Both the position numbers and the translations under genes were made by a program. The notes beneath the pieces were generated by a model. It had not been told where the DNA came from, did not search any database, and saw only the letters and a program-made list of their open reading frames with translations. From Devosia sp. 1566 (GTDB lineage: Bacteria; Pseudomonadota; Alphaproteobacteria; Rhizobiales; Devosiaceae): a stretch of 64,000 bases of DNA. Of the stretch, positions 1 through 8,575 are shown in pieces. The DNA lies in the NCBI RefSeq assembly GCF_004005995.1, contig NZ_CP034767.1, forward strand, positions 1,736,001-1,800,000, written 5' to 3'. The first letter of the stretch is position 1. The number at the start of each line of letters is the position of its first letter.

Positions 1-446
1 GACAGCCCGTAAACGAGGAGCGCGACCGAAAGGCCCGCGCCAACGGCAAAAAGGGATACGACGGTTCCCTTGAGCGAGAGCACGACAATGGCGAACACGG
101 CGGCAGCACTCGCGCCCGAACTGATGCCGATGATGTCGGGGCTGGCCAGGGGATTGCGCAGCATGATCTGAAAGGCCGCGCCCGCCATGCCAAAGCTCAG
201 GCCGGACAAGATTGCCAGTACACCCCGGGGCAGGCGCAACTGTCCGACGGCAAAGCTGGCGCCGGCCACATCCTCGCCGAGCAGCACCCGCAGCACATCG
301 GCCGGTGGCGTGAAGGATTGGCCCAATGTGAGGGTCAGCGCGAAAAGAGCCCCGAGGAGCGCAAGCAACCCGGCCGTGACAGTCGCCTGGCGGGCCATGC
401 GGTTGCGCCGGCCGGCGGCGAAGCTGAACGGAGCGGCGGCGAGCAC
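1..446 (-). CDS. FecCD-family iron-siderophore ABC permease (partial, runs off the window)
   Basis: Second membrane subunit of the siderophore ABC importer. The reading frame starts at GTG 446 (or ATG 398, in frame) and is open to base 1, so the C-terminal half is missing. The visible N-terminus has a hydrophobic helix, then LPRGVLAILSG and GMAGAAFQIMLRNPLASPD, the FecCD signature (compare LRIPRTVLGLLSG and QGITRNPLADPGILG in the neighbour). It starts 2 bp after the stop of the upstream permease, so the two are translationally coupled. Family and role are clear. The substrate, a ferric hydroxamate or similar, is inferred only from the neighbouring receptor. Confidence 0.9.
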   Translation of the reverse strand, partial: MLAAAPFSFAAGRRNRMARQATVTAGLLALLGALFALTLTLGQSFTPPADVLRVLLGEDVAGASFAVGQLRLPRGVLAILSGLSFGMAGAAFQIMLRNPLASPDIIGISSGASAAAVFAIVVLSLKGTVVSLFAVGAGLSVALLVYGL

Positions 447-448
447 GG

Positions 449-1492
449 TTACAGCTCCCGGATACGTTGGCGGCGAACCACCCAGATGAAAAAGGGTGCG
501 CCGACCAGGGCCGTGATGATGCCGACATCGAGCTCGGCCGGACGGGCGACAATGCGTCCGACAATATCGGCCAGCACCAGCAGGCCTGCGCCACCGATGG
601 CCGAAAGCGGCAGCAGCCAGCGATAATCGGAGCCAAACAGCAGGCGGCACAAATGCGGCACCACAAGGCCGACAAAGCCGATCGGGCCGCAGGCCGCCGT
701 GGTCGCGCCGCAGAGCAGGATGGCCCCGAACGCCCCCACCGCCCGGATCAAGGCAACGTGCTCTCCCAGGCCTGCAGCCAGGTCATCGCCCAGAGCCAGC
801 GCGTTGAGCTTTTTGGCACAAAGCAGGCTGACAATGAGCCCGACAGCGAGGAAGGGGAGCACAACGAGGATGCGCTCGAAGTCAGCGCCGCCGACCCCGC
901 CGATCTGCCAGGAGCGGATGCCGCCGGCGATGTCGTTGCGCGGCAGCACCACGGCCGTCACCAGCGAGGAAAAGGCAATCGAGGTTGCGGCACCAGCCAG
1001 CACCAGCTTGAGCGGGGTCGCACCACCGCGGCCCAGCGAGCCGATGGTGTAGACCAAGAGGGCGGTGCCTCCCGCGCCACCGATTGCTGCCCAAACAAAG
1101 GCTTGGGTCGAGCTGATGTTAAACCAGGCAATGCCAAGAACCACCGCCAGCGCAGCCCCGGTATTGACCCCCAGAATACCTGGATCGGCCAGGGGATTGC
1201 GGGTGATGCCTTGCATTACGGTGCCAGCGAGGCCAAGGGCGGCGCCGCTCAGCAAGCCGAGCACGGTCCGGGGGATGCGCAGCGAAACCGAGGCCTGTCC
1301 GATCGTGTCTTCATGCCCGAGCAGGGCTGCGGTGATGTCCGCCCAGGAAACTTCGCGCGAGCCCACGGTGATCGAAAGTACGCAAAGCAGCGCCACGAGT
1401 GCAACACCGGCGGCCAGCCACAGGCTGCGTTGGCCACCCGATGGGCCAAACAGCTTGGGGGGAGCGGTCCTTGACGCGCCGGACACTGTCAT
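449..1492 (-). CDS. FecCD-family iron-siderophore ABC permease
   Basis: Inner-membrane permease of 347 aa, normal length for the BtuCD/FecCD family, with about nine or ten hydrophobic helices. The FecCD core is visible: LRIPRTVLGLLSGAALGLAG, GITRNPLADPGILGVNTGAA and the C-terminal GFVGLVVPHLCRLLFGSDYR motif that contacts the ATPase. Its ATG overlaps the stop of the binding-protein gene (ATGA), and the second permease follows 2 bp later, so binding protein, permease and permease form one operon. The ATPase gene presumably lies beyond base 1. Confidence 0.93.
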   Translation of the reverse strand: MTVSGASRTAPPKLFGPSGGQRSLWLAAGVALVALLCVLSITVGSREVSWADITAALLGHEDTIGQASVSLRIPRTVLGLLSGAALGLAGTVMQGITRNPLADPGILGVNTGAALAVVLGIAWFNISSTQAFVWAAIGGAGGTALLVYTIGSLGRGGATPLKLVLAGAATSIAFSSLVTAVVLPRNDIAGGIRSWQIGGVGGADFERILVVLPFLAVGLIVSLLCAKKLNALALGDDLAAGLGEHVALIRAVGAFGAILLCGATTAACGPIGFVGLVVPHLCRLLFGSDYRWLLPLSAIGGAGLLVLADIVGRIVARPAELDVGIITALVGAPFFIWVVRRQRIREL

Positions 1493-2487
1493 TGCAGCTT
1501 TTCCGCCGCATCCGACAGCAGCGCCAGGTAGTCGTCGAGAATAAAGGAGATCGAAAGCGGGGTCGGATTGGCCGCGGTTCCCGCGGGATCGGAGCCCAGA
1601 ACGACCAGTGCACCCCGCGCAGCCGCCGGCATCTTGGAGATCAAGGAATTGGCTTTAACGGCATCCACCAGCTGCTGATCGCCATAGGTGACGAGGATAT
1701 CGACGTCGTTGAACATGTCGATCTGCTCGGCACTCACCGAGCCCGAGTACTTCCCGGGAAGGGAGGCACTGGTGACGCTTTGGGGGGATTGCAGCCCCAA
1801 ATCCGCGAAGAATTTCACCCGCGTGTCGTTGGCCGTGTAGAAATTGATGGTGCTGAGGTCAAAGGCATTGAGATGGGTCACGAACATGGCCCGCTTGCCG
1901 AGCAGGTCCGGGTGAGCGGCGGCTGCCTCGGCGATCTCGGCCTCGATGCCGGTGACCAGCGCTTCGCCTTCGGCGCCCAGGCCGAGCGCCTGGCTGTTAA
2001 GGCGGATCATCTCGCGCCACTCGGTCGACCATGGCGCATCGGGATAGGCGACCACGGGAGCGATTTGGCTCAGCATGTCATAGTCCGGCTGGCTGAGCCC
2101 GGAATAGGCGGCCAGGATCACGTCGGGATCGGTTGCGGCCACAGCCTCGAAATCGATCCCGTCGCCCTCATCGAATAGCACCGGCGTTTGCGCCCCGAGT
2201 TCCTCGAGCTTGTTGGCCACCCAGGGCAGCACGCCATCAGCATTGTCATCGCCGAAATCGGCGCGGGCAAAGCCCACGGGCACAATGCCAAGCGCCAGCG
2301 GCACCTCGTGATTGGCCCAAGCGACCGTCGCAATGCGCACTGGCTTGGCGGGAATCACCGTGGTGCCCAGGGCATGCTCGATGGTGAGGGGAAAGCTGGC
2401 GCTTTCCTGCGCCATGACGCCGCCGGCAGCGCCAACAGCGCTCCAGGCCATAATGAGGATCGCAGCAAAACGAGGCAGCCGCAGCAT
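1489..2487 (-). CDS. Periplasmic iron-siderophore ABC transporter substrate-binding protein
   Basis: Class III (FepB/TroA-fold) binding protein that delivers ferric siderophore to the FecCD permeases. About 332 aa with an N-terminal signal peptide ending near GGVMAQE. Then come the typical beta strand TTVIPAKPVRIATVAW and the ALGIVPVGFA segment, and the second lobe contains VVLGSDPAG. Two ATGs are possible, at 2493 and 2487. AAGGA lies 8 nt before the second but only 2 nt before the first, so 2487 is preferred. It is first gene of the minus-strand operon and divergent from the TonB-dependent receptor. Confidence 0.9.
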   Translation of the reverse strand: MLRLPRFAAILIMAWSAVGAAGGVMAQESASFPLTIEHALGTTVIPAKPVRIATVAWANHEVPLALGIVPVGFARADFGDDNADGVLPWVANKLEELGAQTPVLFDEGDGIDFEAVAATDPDVILAAYSGLSQPDYDMLSQIAPVVAYPDAPWSTEWREMIRLNSQALGLGAEGEALVTGIEAEIAEAAAAHPDLLGKRAMFVTHLNAFDLSTINFYTANDTRVKFFADLGLQSPQSVTSASLPGKYSGSVSAEQIDMFNDVDILVTYGDQQLVDAVKANSLISKMPAAARGALVVLGSDPAGTAANPTPLSISFILDDYLALLSDAAEKLQ

Positions 2488-2713
2488 CGGCATAGTCCTT
2501 CAGGTATAAAGCGGACTGTCCATGTCAGGTTTGACGGTGCGGCGTCAACCGGCGAAATCGCACCACCAGCAAGATTTTGAAATTGCCGGTGAATTGCCAT
2601 GCATCTGTCGGCTTTGCTAAAACCGGAGCACAGCAGTCAGCTTACCAGCGAGCCACCGAAACCGGCCGGATCGCTGTTGAACCAGTATCATCCGGATTGA
2701 ATTGGGTACGACT
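2488..2713. promoter_or_regulatory. Divergent promoter region of the siderophore locus, with an AATTGCC direct repeat
   Basis: Intergenic region between the binding-protein gene and the TonB receptor, which must carry both promoters. It contains AATTGCC twice, at 2581-2587 and 2592-2598, an 11-bp period that places both copies on one face of the helix, as many activators bind. I see no convincing Fur, RirA or Irr palindrome and cannot place -10/-35 elements with confidence. That the repeat is regulatory is inference. Confidence 0.4.
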
Positions 2714-4867
2714 ATGGGCATTGAGGGATACGGCGAAACGAGCAAGCGCAAGCGGGGGCATTTGGGGATCCCCATGCTGCTGGGCTGCACGGCCCTGGCG
2801 GGCATGGTGCCCAGCCTCGTTTTTGCGCAGGATACCGCCGGCGCCGGCTCAACGCTGGTGCTGCCTGCCATTACCATCGAGGGGCAGGCCCAGAATAGCG
2901 ACGATGACCGCGCCTCGATCGTTGCGCGTACCACCACCAGCGGCTCCAAACTTGCGACCCCGATCCTCGACACCCCCGCCACGGTTTCGGTGATCACGGC
3001 CAAGGAAATCGAGCGCCGCGACGCCGAAACGGCCGAAGAGATCCTGCAATATACACCCGGCGTGGTCACCGACTTCTATGGTTCGGATGGTCGCTTCGAT
3101 TACTTCAAGATCCGCGGGCTCGATGCTTATGCCTATCGGGATGGCCTTGGCATCGGCCGGCCGTTCCTGGGCGTGCGCGAGGAGCCTTATGCCTTTGAGC
3201 GGGTGGAAGTGGTCAAGGGCGCCAACTCCACCGCATTCGGCCTCGGCGACCCCGGCGGTTCGGTGAACTATGTCAGCAAGACCCCCAGAAGCGAGAAGTT
3301 CGGCGAGGTCTTTGTGACTGGAGGTTCGTTCGGCCGGGGCGAGATCGGCGCTGATTTCGGCGACAATATCACCCCCGATGAGACGCTCTCCTATCGTCTC
3401 ACCGGCAAGGTGCGCCTGGCGGGGGACGAATATGACTATTCCAATGACGACGAGGCCTTTGCCATGGGCGGCGTCACCTGGCGCCCAAGCGACGCCACCA
3501 AGTTGACCGTCGTCTACGACCACCTCCGCAAGCGGAATTCGCCCAATAGCGGCGGCCATCCGGTGGGCACCGACTTTGACCGCGACGTGTTTTTTGGCGA
3601 ACCCGACTTCAACTACGCCACGCTTGACCGTGACACCGTGAGCCTGATGTTCGACCACGATTTCGGGTCGGGCCTCACTTTCAGCTCCAACGCGCGCTAT
3701 TCCAATTCCGCCAGTGACTATGGCTACGCCTATATCTCGGGCCCAACCACGGGCACCGTGGCGGCCCGCGACTTCGTGGCCAGCGAAGGCAGCCGCGAAC
3801 ACTTCATCATCGATGGGCGCCTGCAATACGAGGCTAGCCTCGGCGATGTCGATTCCCGCACACTGGTGGGCGTCGAGCACAATGACGACAACTCCACGAG
3901 CAAGGGCTTTTACGGCGCTGCTCCTGGCATTGATTGGACGGACCCGGTTTATACCGGTGCGCCCAAAGTGCTGCCGATCTATGCCGATGCGGCCTACAAC
4001 ACCAAGGGCAACGCGATCTATCTGCAGCAGGAATTGACCTTCTCCGATAGCCTGATCGCCACAGTCGGCGTCCGCAATGATTGGCTCGATCTGGAGCAAA
4101 CCGACAATCTCAGCGGCACCACCTTTGGCGGTGACTTCAGCGAGTTCACCAAGCGCGCCGGCCTGGTCTACAAGTTCACCCCGGAAGTATCGGGCTTTGT
4201 CAGCTATGCCGAGTCAGCGGTTCCGGCAGCGCCCTATGGCACGCCCGTCACCACCCTTGCGCCCGAGCGCGGCCAGCAATGGGAAGTGGGCGTCAAATAC
4301 CAGCCCGAGGCTTATCCGGCGCTGTTCACCGCTTCGCTCTTCAGCCTGTCCAAGGACAACATCACCGTCACCATACCGGGAACCCCGCCGACGCAGGAAA
4401 CCCTGGGCGAAGTGAGCGTCAATGGCATCGACCTCGAGGCCAAGGCCGAGCTGATGGAAAATCTGACGGTCACCGCCGCCTATAGCTACATGATGTCGGA
4501 GATCGTGGAGGATGGCGCCACGGGCAATGCCGGCAACGAGCTTTCCCGCGTGCCCAATCACCTCGCTTCGCTTTGGGTGGACTACACCATCCCCAGCATC
4601 GGCAGCCTGGGTGAGATCACTCTTGGCGCCGGCGCGCGCTATACCGGCGCCTATTACATCGACGACGCCAACACGACCAAGGCCGATGCGGCCATAATCT
4701 TCGATGCTGCCCTGAACTATGAGATCCAGGAAAACACCACCCTGCAGCTCAATGTCAGCAACATCTTCGACGAAAAGCATGCCGCCCAGAAATATGTCGG
4801 CGGCTTTGGTGCCACCTTCTACAATCCCGGCCGCACCATCAGCGCGACCCTAAAGCAAACCTGGTAA
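2714..4867 (+). CDS. TonB-dependent siderophore receptor
   Basis: Outer-membrane gated channel for a ferric siderophore, about 717 aa. A basic N-region (KRKRGH), a hydrophobic stretch and LVFAQ form the signal peptide. The plug domain is recognisable from VSVITAKEIERRDAETAEEI and LQYTPGVVTDFYG, followed by FKIRGLDAYAYRDG and VEVVKGANSTAFGLGDPGGS. The barrel ends in the typical region NVSNIFDEKHAA and a C-terminal aromatic residue (W). The layout fits the FhuA/FoxA-like siderophore receptors. ATG 2714 is chosen over an in-frame TTG at 2702; neither has a clear ribosome-binding site. It is divergent from the matching ABC importer. Confidence 0.93.
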   Translation: MGIEGYGETSKRKRGHLGIPMLLGCTALAGMVPSLVFAQDTAGAGSTLVLPAITIEGQAQNSDDDRASIVARTTTSGSKLATPILDTPATVSVITAKEIERRDAETAEEILQYTPGVVTDFYGSDGRFDYFKIRGLDAYAYRDGLGIGRPFLGVREEPYAFERVEVVKGANSTAFGLGDPGGSVNYVSKTPRSEKFGEVFVTGGSFGRGEIGADFGDNITPDETLSYRLTGKVRLAGDEYDYSNDDEAFAMGGVTWRPSDATKLTVVYDHLRKRNSPNSGGHPVGTDFDRDVFFGEPDFNYATLDRDTVSLMFDHDFGSGLTFSSNARYSNSASDYGYAYISGPTTGTVAARDFVASEGSREHFIIDGRLQYEASLGDVDSRTLVGVEHNDDNSTSKGFYGAAPGIDWTDPVYTGAPKVLPIYADAAYNTKGNAIYLQQELTFSDSLIATVGVRNDWLDLEQTDNLSGTTFGGDFSEFTKRAGLVYKFTPEVSGFVSYAESAVPAAPYGTPVTTLAPERGQQWEVGVKYQPEAYPALFTASLFSLSKDNITVTIPGTPPTQETLGEVSVNGIDLEAKAELMENLTVTAAYSYMMSEIVEDGATGNAGNELSRVPNHLASLWVDYTIPSIGSLGEITLGAGARYTGAYYIDDANTTKADAAIIFDAALNYEIQENTTLQLNVSNIFDEKHAAQKYVGGFGATFYNPGRTISATLKQTW

Positions 4868-4879
4868 GCTGTAACTCAC

Positions 4880-4905
4880 GCCCACCCGCTGTTTAGCGGG
4901 TGGGC
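4880..4905 (+). terminator. Probable transcription terminator after the TonB receptor
   Basis: A perfect 11-bp inverted repeat, GCCCACCCGCT and AGCGGGTGGGC, with a GTTT loop lies 12 bp after the receptor stop codon. A run of T is lacking (ACGGCCCGTTTCTTG follows), so it may be a weak or Rho-assisted terminator. Placement just after the stop of an isolated gene supports the call. Confidence 0.65.
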
Positions 4906-5172
4906 ACGGCCCGTTTCTTGATGCGGTGGCCTTCGCGGGAGCCCTACCAAACAAGAAACCGCTCTGAGCGGCTCGAAATTGTTCGGCTGGCAGGAGATAG
5001 AAAGTTAAGCAATCTCGGCTGCGGCCAAAATTGCTATAGTGTTGTCCACACACAACTTTTGCCCGCAGCAGAATACCTCCTTGACACTGCAGGGCGAACG
5101 CGACAGCCTTCCGGTAAAGGTCAGACCGCTTCCTGGGAGGCAGGCGGTCATGGCTAGGAGGATATAGCGGCG
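4906..5172. other. Non-coding stretch before the TRAP operon
   Basis: I see no convincing gene here. GTTTCTTG (4913-4920) and CAAGAAAC (4952-4959) form a loose inverted repeat, and CCGCTC/GAGCGG sits beside the second arm. The right part holds a candidate promoter and operator (5035-5056) and a good AGGAGG ribosome-binding site at 5156-5161 serving the decayed regulator that follows. Confidence 0.5.
5035..5056 (+). promoter_or_regulatory. Candidate -10 element and palindromic operator upstream of the GntR remnant and TRAP genes
   Basis: TATAGT at 5035-5040 could be a -10 box. It is followed directly by GTTGT-CCACAC-ACAAC (5041-5056), a 5-bp palindrome with a 6-bp spacer. A repressor bound there would block initiation. 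The half-site resembles the TTGT/ACAA arms used by many GntR-type repressors, which fits the regulator remnant just downstream. No good -35 box is visible 17 bp upstream, so the promoter part is tentative. Confidence 0.4.
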
Positions 5173-5481
5173 ATGCCAAGTCAGGCCGTCGAACCACGCC
5201 GGGTTTATCGGCAGATCGCAGACCAGCCACGCCAACGGATAGACGCCAGGGACTTCTTGGCGAGCGACCGGTTGCGGTATCGCTATGGTTGGCTTGACAT
5301 GTGGCGCGCCACCGTCTGCGGGGCGCTGCTTACGCCTGCAGCTGAAGTGCGGCGTTCGTGCAACCCAATCCCGACCATGATTCCAGGCCCGCAAGACCGA
5401 TGCAAAGGTGTCCGCTGCTATTGGAAACCCGATGCTCTGAGAGCTTTGCGGAAATTACCTCAGCGAAGGGGCAGGGGCTAG
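5173..5481 (+). pseudogene. Remnant of a GntR/FadR-type transcriptional regulator
   Basis: A 102-codon frame with a proper start (AGGAGG 11 nt before ATG). Its beginning, EPRRVYRQIADQPRQRID, matches the usual opening of FadR-subfamily GntR regulators (RRLYxQIADxLRxLI). Further on, RATVCGALLTPAAEVRR matches the recognition-helix region usually read as RPTVREALIALExEGRV. Between them about ten residues stand where roughly thirteen of the winged helix should be, and the critical LGVS is scrambled. After residue 60 nothing of the FCD ligand domain remains. FadR-type genes commonly sit beside TRAP/sugar-acid operons. I read it as a decayed regulator by internal deletion and truncation; a novel short protein is possible but less likely. 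Confidence 0.6.
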
Positions 5482-5542
5482 TCACGCGCCGGGAGGAGAC
5501 TTGGCGCAAGAAGTCAGAGCAAAAACAAAAAGGAGGTTCACT

Positions 5543-6517
5543 GTGTTGAAAAAATACGCCGTTCTACTGGGCACCATTGCTGCAGTCGCGCTGCCAATTG
5601 CGTCAGCTTCGGCCCAAACTGCGCTGAAATGGGCCCATGTCTACGAAACCTCCGAACCTTTTCACACGGAATCGGTGTGGGCGGCGGAAGAGATCGAGAA
5701 ACGCACCGATGGCCGCTACACCATCGATGTGTTTCCGGCCTCGCAGCTGGGCAAGGAAACCGACATCAATCAGGGGCTTACCCTTGGAACGGTTGATATC
5801 ATCATTTCCGGCTCAAGCTTTGCCGCCCGGGAGTTTTCGCCGATCGGGGTGACCTATTTCCCCTTCATCTTCCGCGATGCCAACCATCTGCTCGCCTATA
5901 CGCAAAGCGATAAGTACAAGGAACTGACGGCCGGTTACGAAGAGGCGTCAGGTCACCACATCGCGGCCACCACCTATTACGGCACGCGGCACACCACATC
6001 CAATCGGCCGATCGAGAAATGCGCGGACATGCAGGGGCTCAAGATCCGGGTCCCCGATGTGCCAGCTTACCTGGCCATGCCCCGTGCTTGCGGCGCCAAC
6101 ACGGCACCCATTGCCTTTGCCGAAGTCTATCTGGCCCTGCAGCAGGGAACGGTGGAAGCGCAGGAAAATCCCCTGACCACCATCGACGCCAAGAAGTTCT
6201 ACGAAGTGCAAAAGCACATCATCCTGACCGGGCACATCGTTGATCATCTCAATACGATCGTGTCGCAGTCGCGCTGGGCGCAGCTCTCCGACGAAGACAA
6301 GGCGATCTTCACCGAGGTCATGCAGGAAGCCGCAGAGCGGGCCACCAACATCGTCGTCGAGCGCGAAGCCGAGCTTGTGCAAACCTTTACCGAGCGTGGC
6401 CTGACGGTCACCGAGGTGGATCGCGCCGATTTCGAAGCCAATGTCATGCAGAAAGTGACTTTCGAGGAGTTCGGCTATCGCCAGGCCGATTGGGAGGCGA
6501 TCCGCGCCATCCAGTAG
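5543..6517 (+). CDS. dctP: TRAP transporter solute-binding protein, DctP family
   Basis: Periplasmic receptor of a tripartite ATP-independent transporter, about 324 aa. Signal peptide MLKKYAVLLG to ASASAQ is followed by the DctP pattern: FPASQLGKETDINQGLTLGT, a central RVPDVPAYLAMPRACG with the conserved arginine that binds a substrate carboxylate, then PIAFAEVYLALQQGTVEAQE. GTG 5543 or TTG 5546 is the start, since AGGAGG at 5531-5536 lies 6 or 9 nt upstream. It leads a TRAP operon followed by dctQ, dctM, a dehydrogenase and, convergent, a HAD phosphatase. The substrate is probably a sugar acid or similar carboxylate, inferred from the idonate-type dehydrogenase. Confidence 0.93.
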   Translation: MLKKYAVLLGTIAAVALPIASASAQTALKWAHVYETSEPFHTESVWAAEEIEKRTDGRYTIDVFPASQLGKETDINQGLTLGTVDIIISGSSFAAREFSPIGVTYFPFIFRDANHLLAYTQSDKYKELTAGYEEASGHHIAATTYYGTRHTTSNRPIEKCADMQGLKIRVPDVPAYLAMPRACGANTAPIAFAEVYLALQQGTVEAQENPLTTIDAKKFYEVQKHIILTGHIVDHLNTIVSQSRWAQLSDEDKAIFTEVMQEAAERATNIVVEREAELVQTFTERGLTVTEVDRADFEANVMQKVTFEEFGYRQADWEAIRAIQ

Positions 6518-6592
6518 TTCGCGAACAAGGCAGGCCCGGCAGCACAAACCGCGGCCTGCTTTTCCGCCCCCTTGCTTTCGGAGCTGCGGCGA

Positions 6593-7165
6593 ATGAGCCA
6601 AGAAACCCACACCCAGATTTCCGCCGAAGAACTCTCCAGCGCTTTCCAAGAAGACACTGCGCCGATCGATCTCAAACAATATGCCTGGGAAGATTGGATC
6701 ACCCTCGCCGTGTTCTGGGGCATGTCCCTTTGCGTTTTCCTGCAGTTCTTCACGCGCTATGTGATGAACAACAGTTTCGCCTGGACCGAAGAGATCGCGA
6801 TCAACTGCCTGGTTGTGGTGGTGTTTCTGGGCGCAGTGATGTGCACCCGAATGACCCGGCACATCCATGTGGATGTGATTTATCACTATCTGCCTGCGGG
6901 GGTTGGGCGTTGGCTGGCGCTTGCGGTCAACCTGATCACCATCGCCTTCTTTGCCTACATGACCTGGCTGTTCTGGCGCTATGTCGGCATCGTCCATGAC
7001 GAGCGCATGGTCACGATCGACCTGCCGCGCAATGTGGTGTTCTACGCCGTTCTGGCGGGTTTTGCCTTAATGACGGTGCGCGCCGTCCAGGTGTTCGTCG
7101 GCAATATCCGGCGAGGCTATTCGGTGCTGGAGCGGCCAACCGCCTTTGACGGGCTGGGGGAATAA
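6593..7165 (+). CDS. dctQ: TRAP transporter small permease, DctQ family
   Basis: Four-helix inner-membrane subunit of 190 aa pairing with DctM. Hydrophobic helices lie near residues 33-52, 69-85, 103-122 and 142-158. The family motif FTRYVMNNSFAWTEEIAINC is intact, followed by GAVMCTRMTRHIHVDVI. ATG 6593, preceded by GGAG, is preferred over an in-frame TTG at 6572. The gene ends 3 bp before dctM, which argues for one transcript. Confidence 0.93.
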   Translation: MSQETHTQISAEELSSAFQEDTAPIDLKQYAWEDWITLAVFWGMSLCVFLQFFTRYVMNNSFAWTEEIAINCLVVVVFLGAVMCTRMTRHIHVDVIYHYLPAGVGRWLALAVNLITIAFFAYMTWLFWRYVGIVHDERMVTIDLPRNVVFYAVLAGFALMTVRAVQVFVGNIRRGYSVLERPTAFDGLGE

Positions 7166-7168
7166 ACC

Positions 7169-8575
7169 ATGCTGCTCCTGATCGGCGCCTTTCTCGCCCT
7201 GATGCTTATCGGCGTGCCCGTCGCAGTATCGATGGCGGGCTCCTCTCTGCTTTACCTGCTGGTTTATGGGGTGGCGCCCGACATCATCGCCGCCCAGCGC
7301 ATGATCGCGGGCGTCGAGAGTTTCCCGCTGCTCGCCGTCCCGTTCTTCATTTTCGCCGGCAATCTCATGAACATAGCCGGCGTCACCGGGCGCATTTACA
7401 CCTTTGCCCTGGCCCTGGTGGGCTGGATGAAGGGTGGCCTCGCGCAGGTGAACATCATCGGCTCGGTGATCTTCTCGGGAATGTCCGGAGCGGCGCTCGC
7501 TGATGCTGCGGGCATCGGCACCATCGAGATCAAGGCCATGCGCGAGCACGGCTATCCGGTCGAGGCAGCGGTGGGGGTGACTGCGGCCTCGGCGACGCTG
7601 GGCCCGATCTTTCCGCCGTCACTCCCCTTCGTGATCTACGGCATGATGGCCAATGTTTCGATCGGGGCGCTGTTCATGGCCGGTATTCTGCCCGGCGTGG
7701 TCATGACCCTGCTAATGATGGTCACGGTCGCCATCTTTGCGTATCGCCGGGGCTGGGGCTCGGACACGCCGTTCCAGTGGCGCAAGCTGGGTGCGGCCTC
7801 GGTTGAGATATTGGTGGTCGCCGCCTTTCCCTTGTTCGTCTACCTGCTGACCTGGGCGGGACTATCCCTCAACCTGGCGGTAGGACTGGCCTTGCTGGTC
7901 CTCATTGTCTGCGACTGGTATTTCGATTTTTCGGCCGTGATGGCGCTGATGACCCCGGTTATCCTGATCGGGGGCATGACCATGGGCTGGTTCACCCCGA
8001 CCGAGGCCGCCATGGCGGCGGTGGTCTGGTCACTGTTTCTGGGGCTGGTGCGCTACCGGACGATGACGCTGGCAAGCCTGGCCAAGGCGAGCTTTGACAC
8101 TATCGAGACCACGGCATCGGTGCTGTTTATCGTAACGGCAGCGTCGATCTTTGCCTGGCTTTTGACCGTCAGCCAGGCAGCACAGGTGTTTTCGAGCTTC
8201 ATCACCTCGTTGACCGACAACAAATGGGTGTTCCTGATCCTGGTCAACATCCTGATGCTGGTGATCGGGTGCTTTCTCGACACGATCGCGGCGATCACCA
8301 TCCTTGTGCCAATCCTGCTGCCGATCACCCTGCTGTATGGCATCGACCCGGTGCATTTCGGCCTGATCATGACGCTGAACCTGATGATCGGGCTGCTGCA
8401 TCCGCCGCTCGGCATGGTGCTGTTCGTGCTCTCGCGCATCGCCAAACTTTCGGTGGAGCGCACGACCATGGCGATCCTGCCCTGGCTGGTTCCCCTCTTG
8501 GTGGCCTTGATCCTGATCACCTTCATCCCCGCGATCAGCCTTTGGCTGCCGACGCAAATGGGACTGATCCGATGA
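7169..8575 (+). CDS. dctM: TRAP transporter large permease, DctM family
   Basis: The sodium-coupled transport subunit, 468 aa with about twelve hydrophobic helices. Family landmarks are visible: LLAVPFFIFAGNLMNIAGVT, the GMSGAALADAAGIGTIEIKAM loop, the re-entrant ASATLGPIFPPSLPFVIYG and the C-terminal repeat counterpart GLLHPPLGMVLFVLSRIAKL. The length is slightly above the usual 425-430 aa because of an extra hydrophobic segment around residues 215-270. Its stop overlaps the start of the dehydrogenase gene (ATGA). Confidence 0.94.
   Translation: MLLLIGAFLALMLIGVPVAVSMAGSSLLYLLVYGVAPDIIAAQRMIAGVESFPLLAVPFFIFAGNLMNIAGVTGRIYTFALALVGWMKGGLAQVNIIGSVIFSGMSGAALADAAGIGTIEIKAMREHGYPVEAAVGVTAASATLGPIFPPSLPFVIYGMMANVSIGALFMAGILPGVVMTLLMMVTVAIFAYRRGWGSDTPFQWRKLGAASVEILVVAAFPLFVYLLTWAGLSLNLAVGLALLVLIVCDWYFDFSAVMALMTPVILIGGMTMGWFTPTEAAMAAVVWSLFLGLVRYRTMTLASLAKASFDTIETTASVLFIVTAASIFAWLLTVSQAAQVFSSFITSLTDNKWVFLILVNILMLVIGCFLDTIAAITILVPILLPITLLYGIDPVHFGLIMTLNLMIGLLHPPLGMVLFVLSRIAKLSVERTTMAILPWLVPLLVALILITFIPAISLWLPTQMGLIR

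Noticed and set aside
467..1474. Long open frame on the plus strand opposite the FecCD permease
   Set aside because: It is the mirror of a high-GC gene: composition is rich in Ala, Gly, Arg, Gln with no domain, and the minus-strand protein is clearly FecCD. The same applies to long antisense frames at 2849-4099, 5948-6997, 13119-14051, 17370-18623, 50419-52179 and 54081-55895.
8224..8571. Long upstream extension of the zinc dehydrogenase frame
   Set aside because: It lies inside dctM and shows no homology; ATG 8572 with an ATGA overlap begins exactly at the family start.
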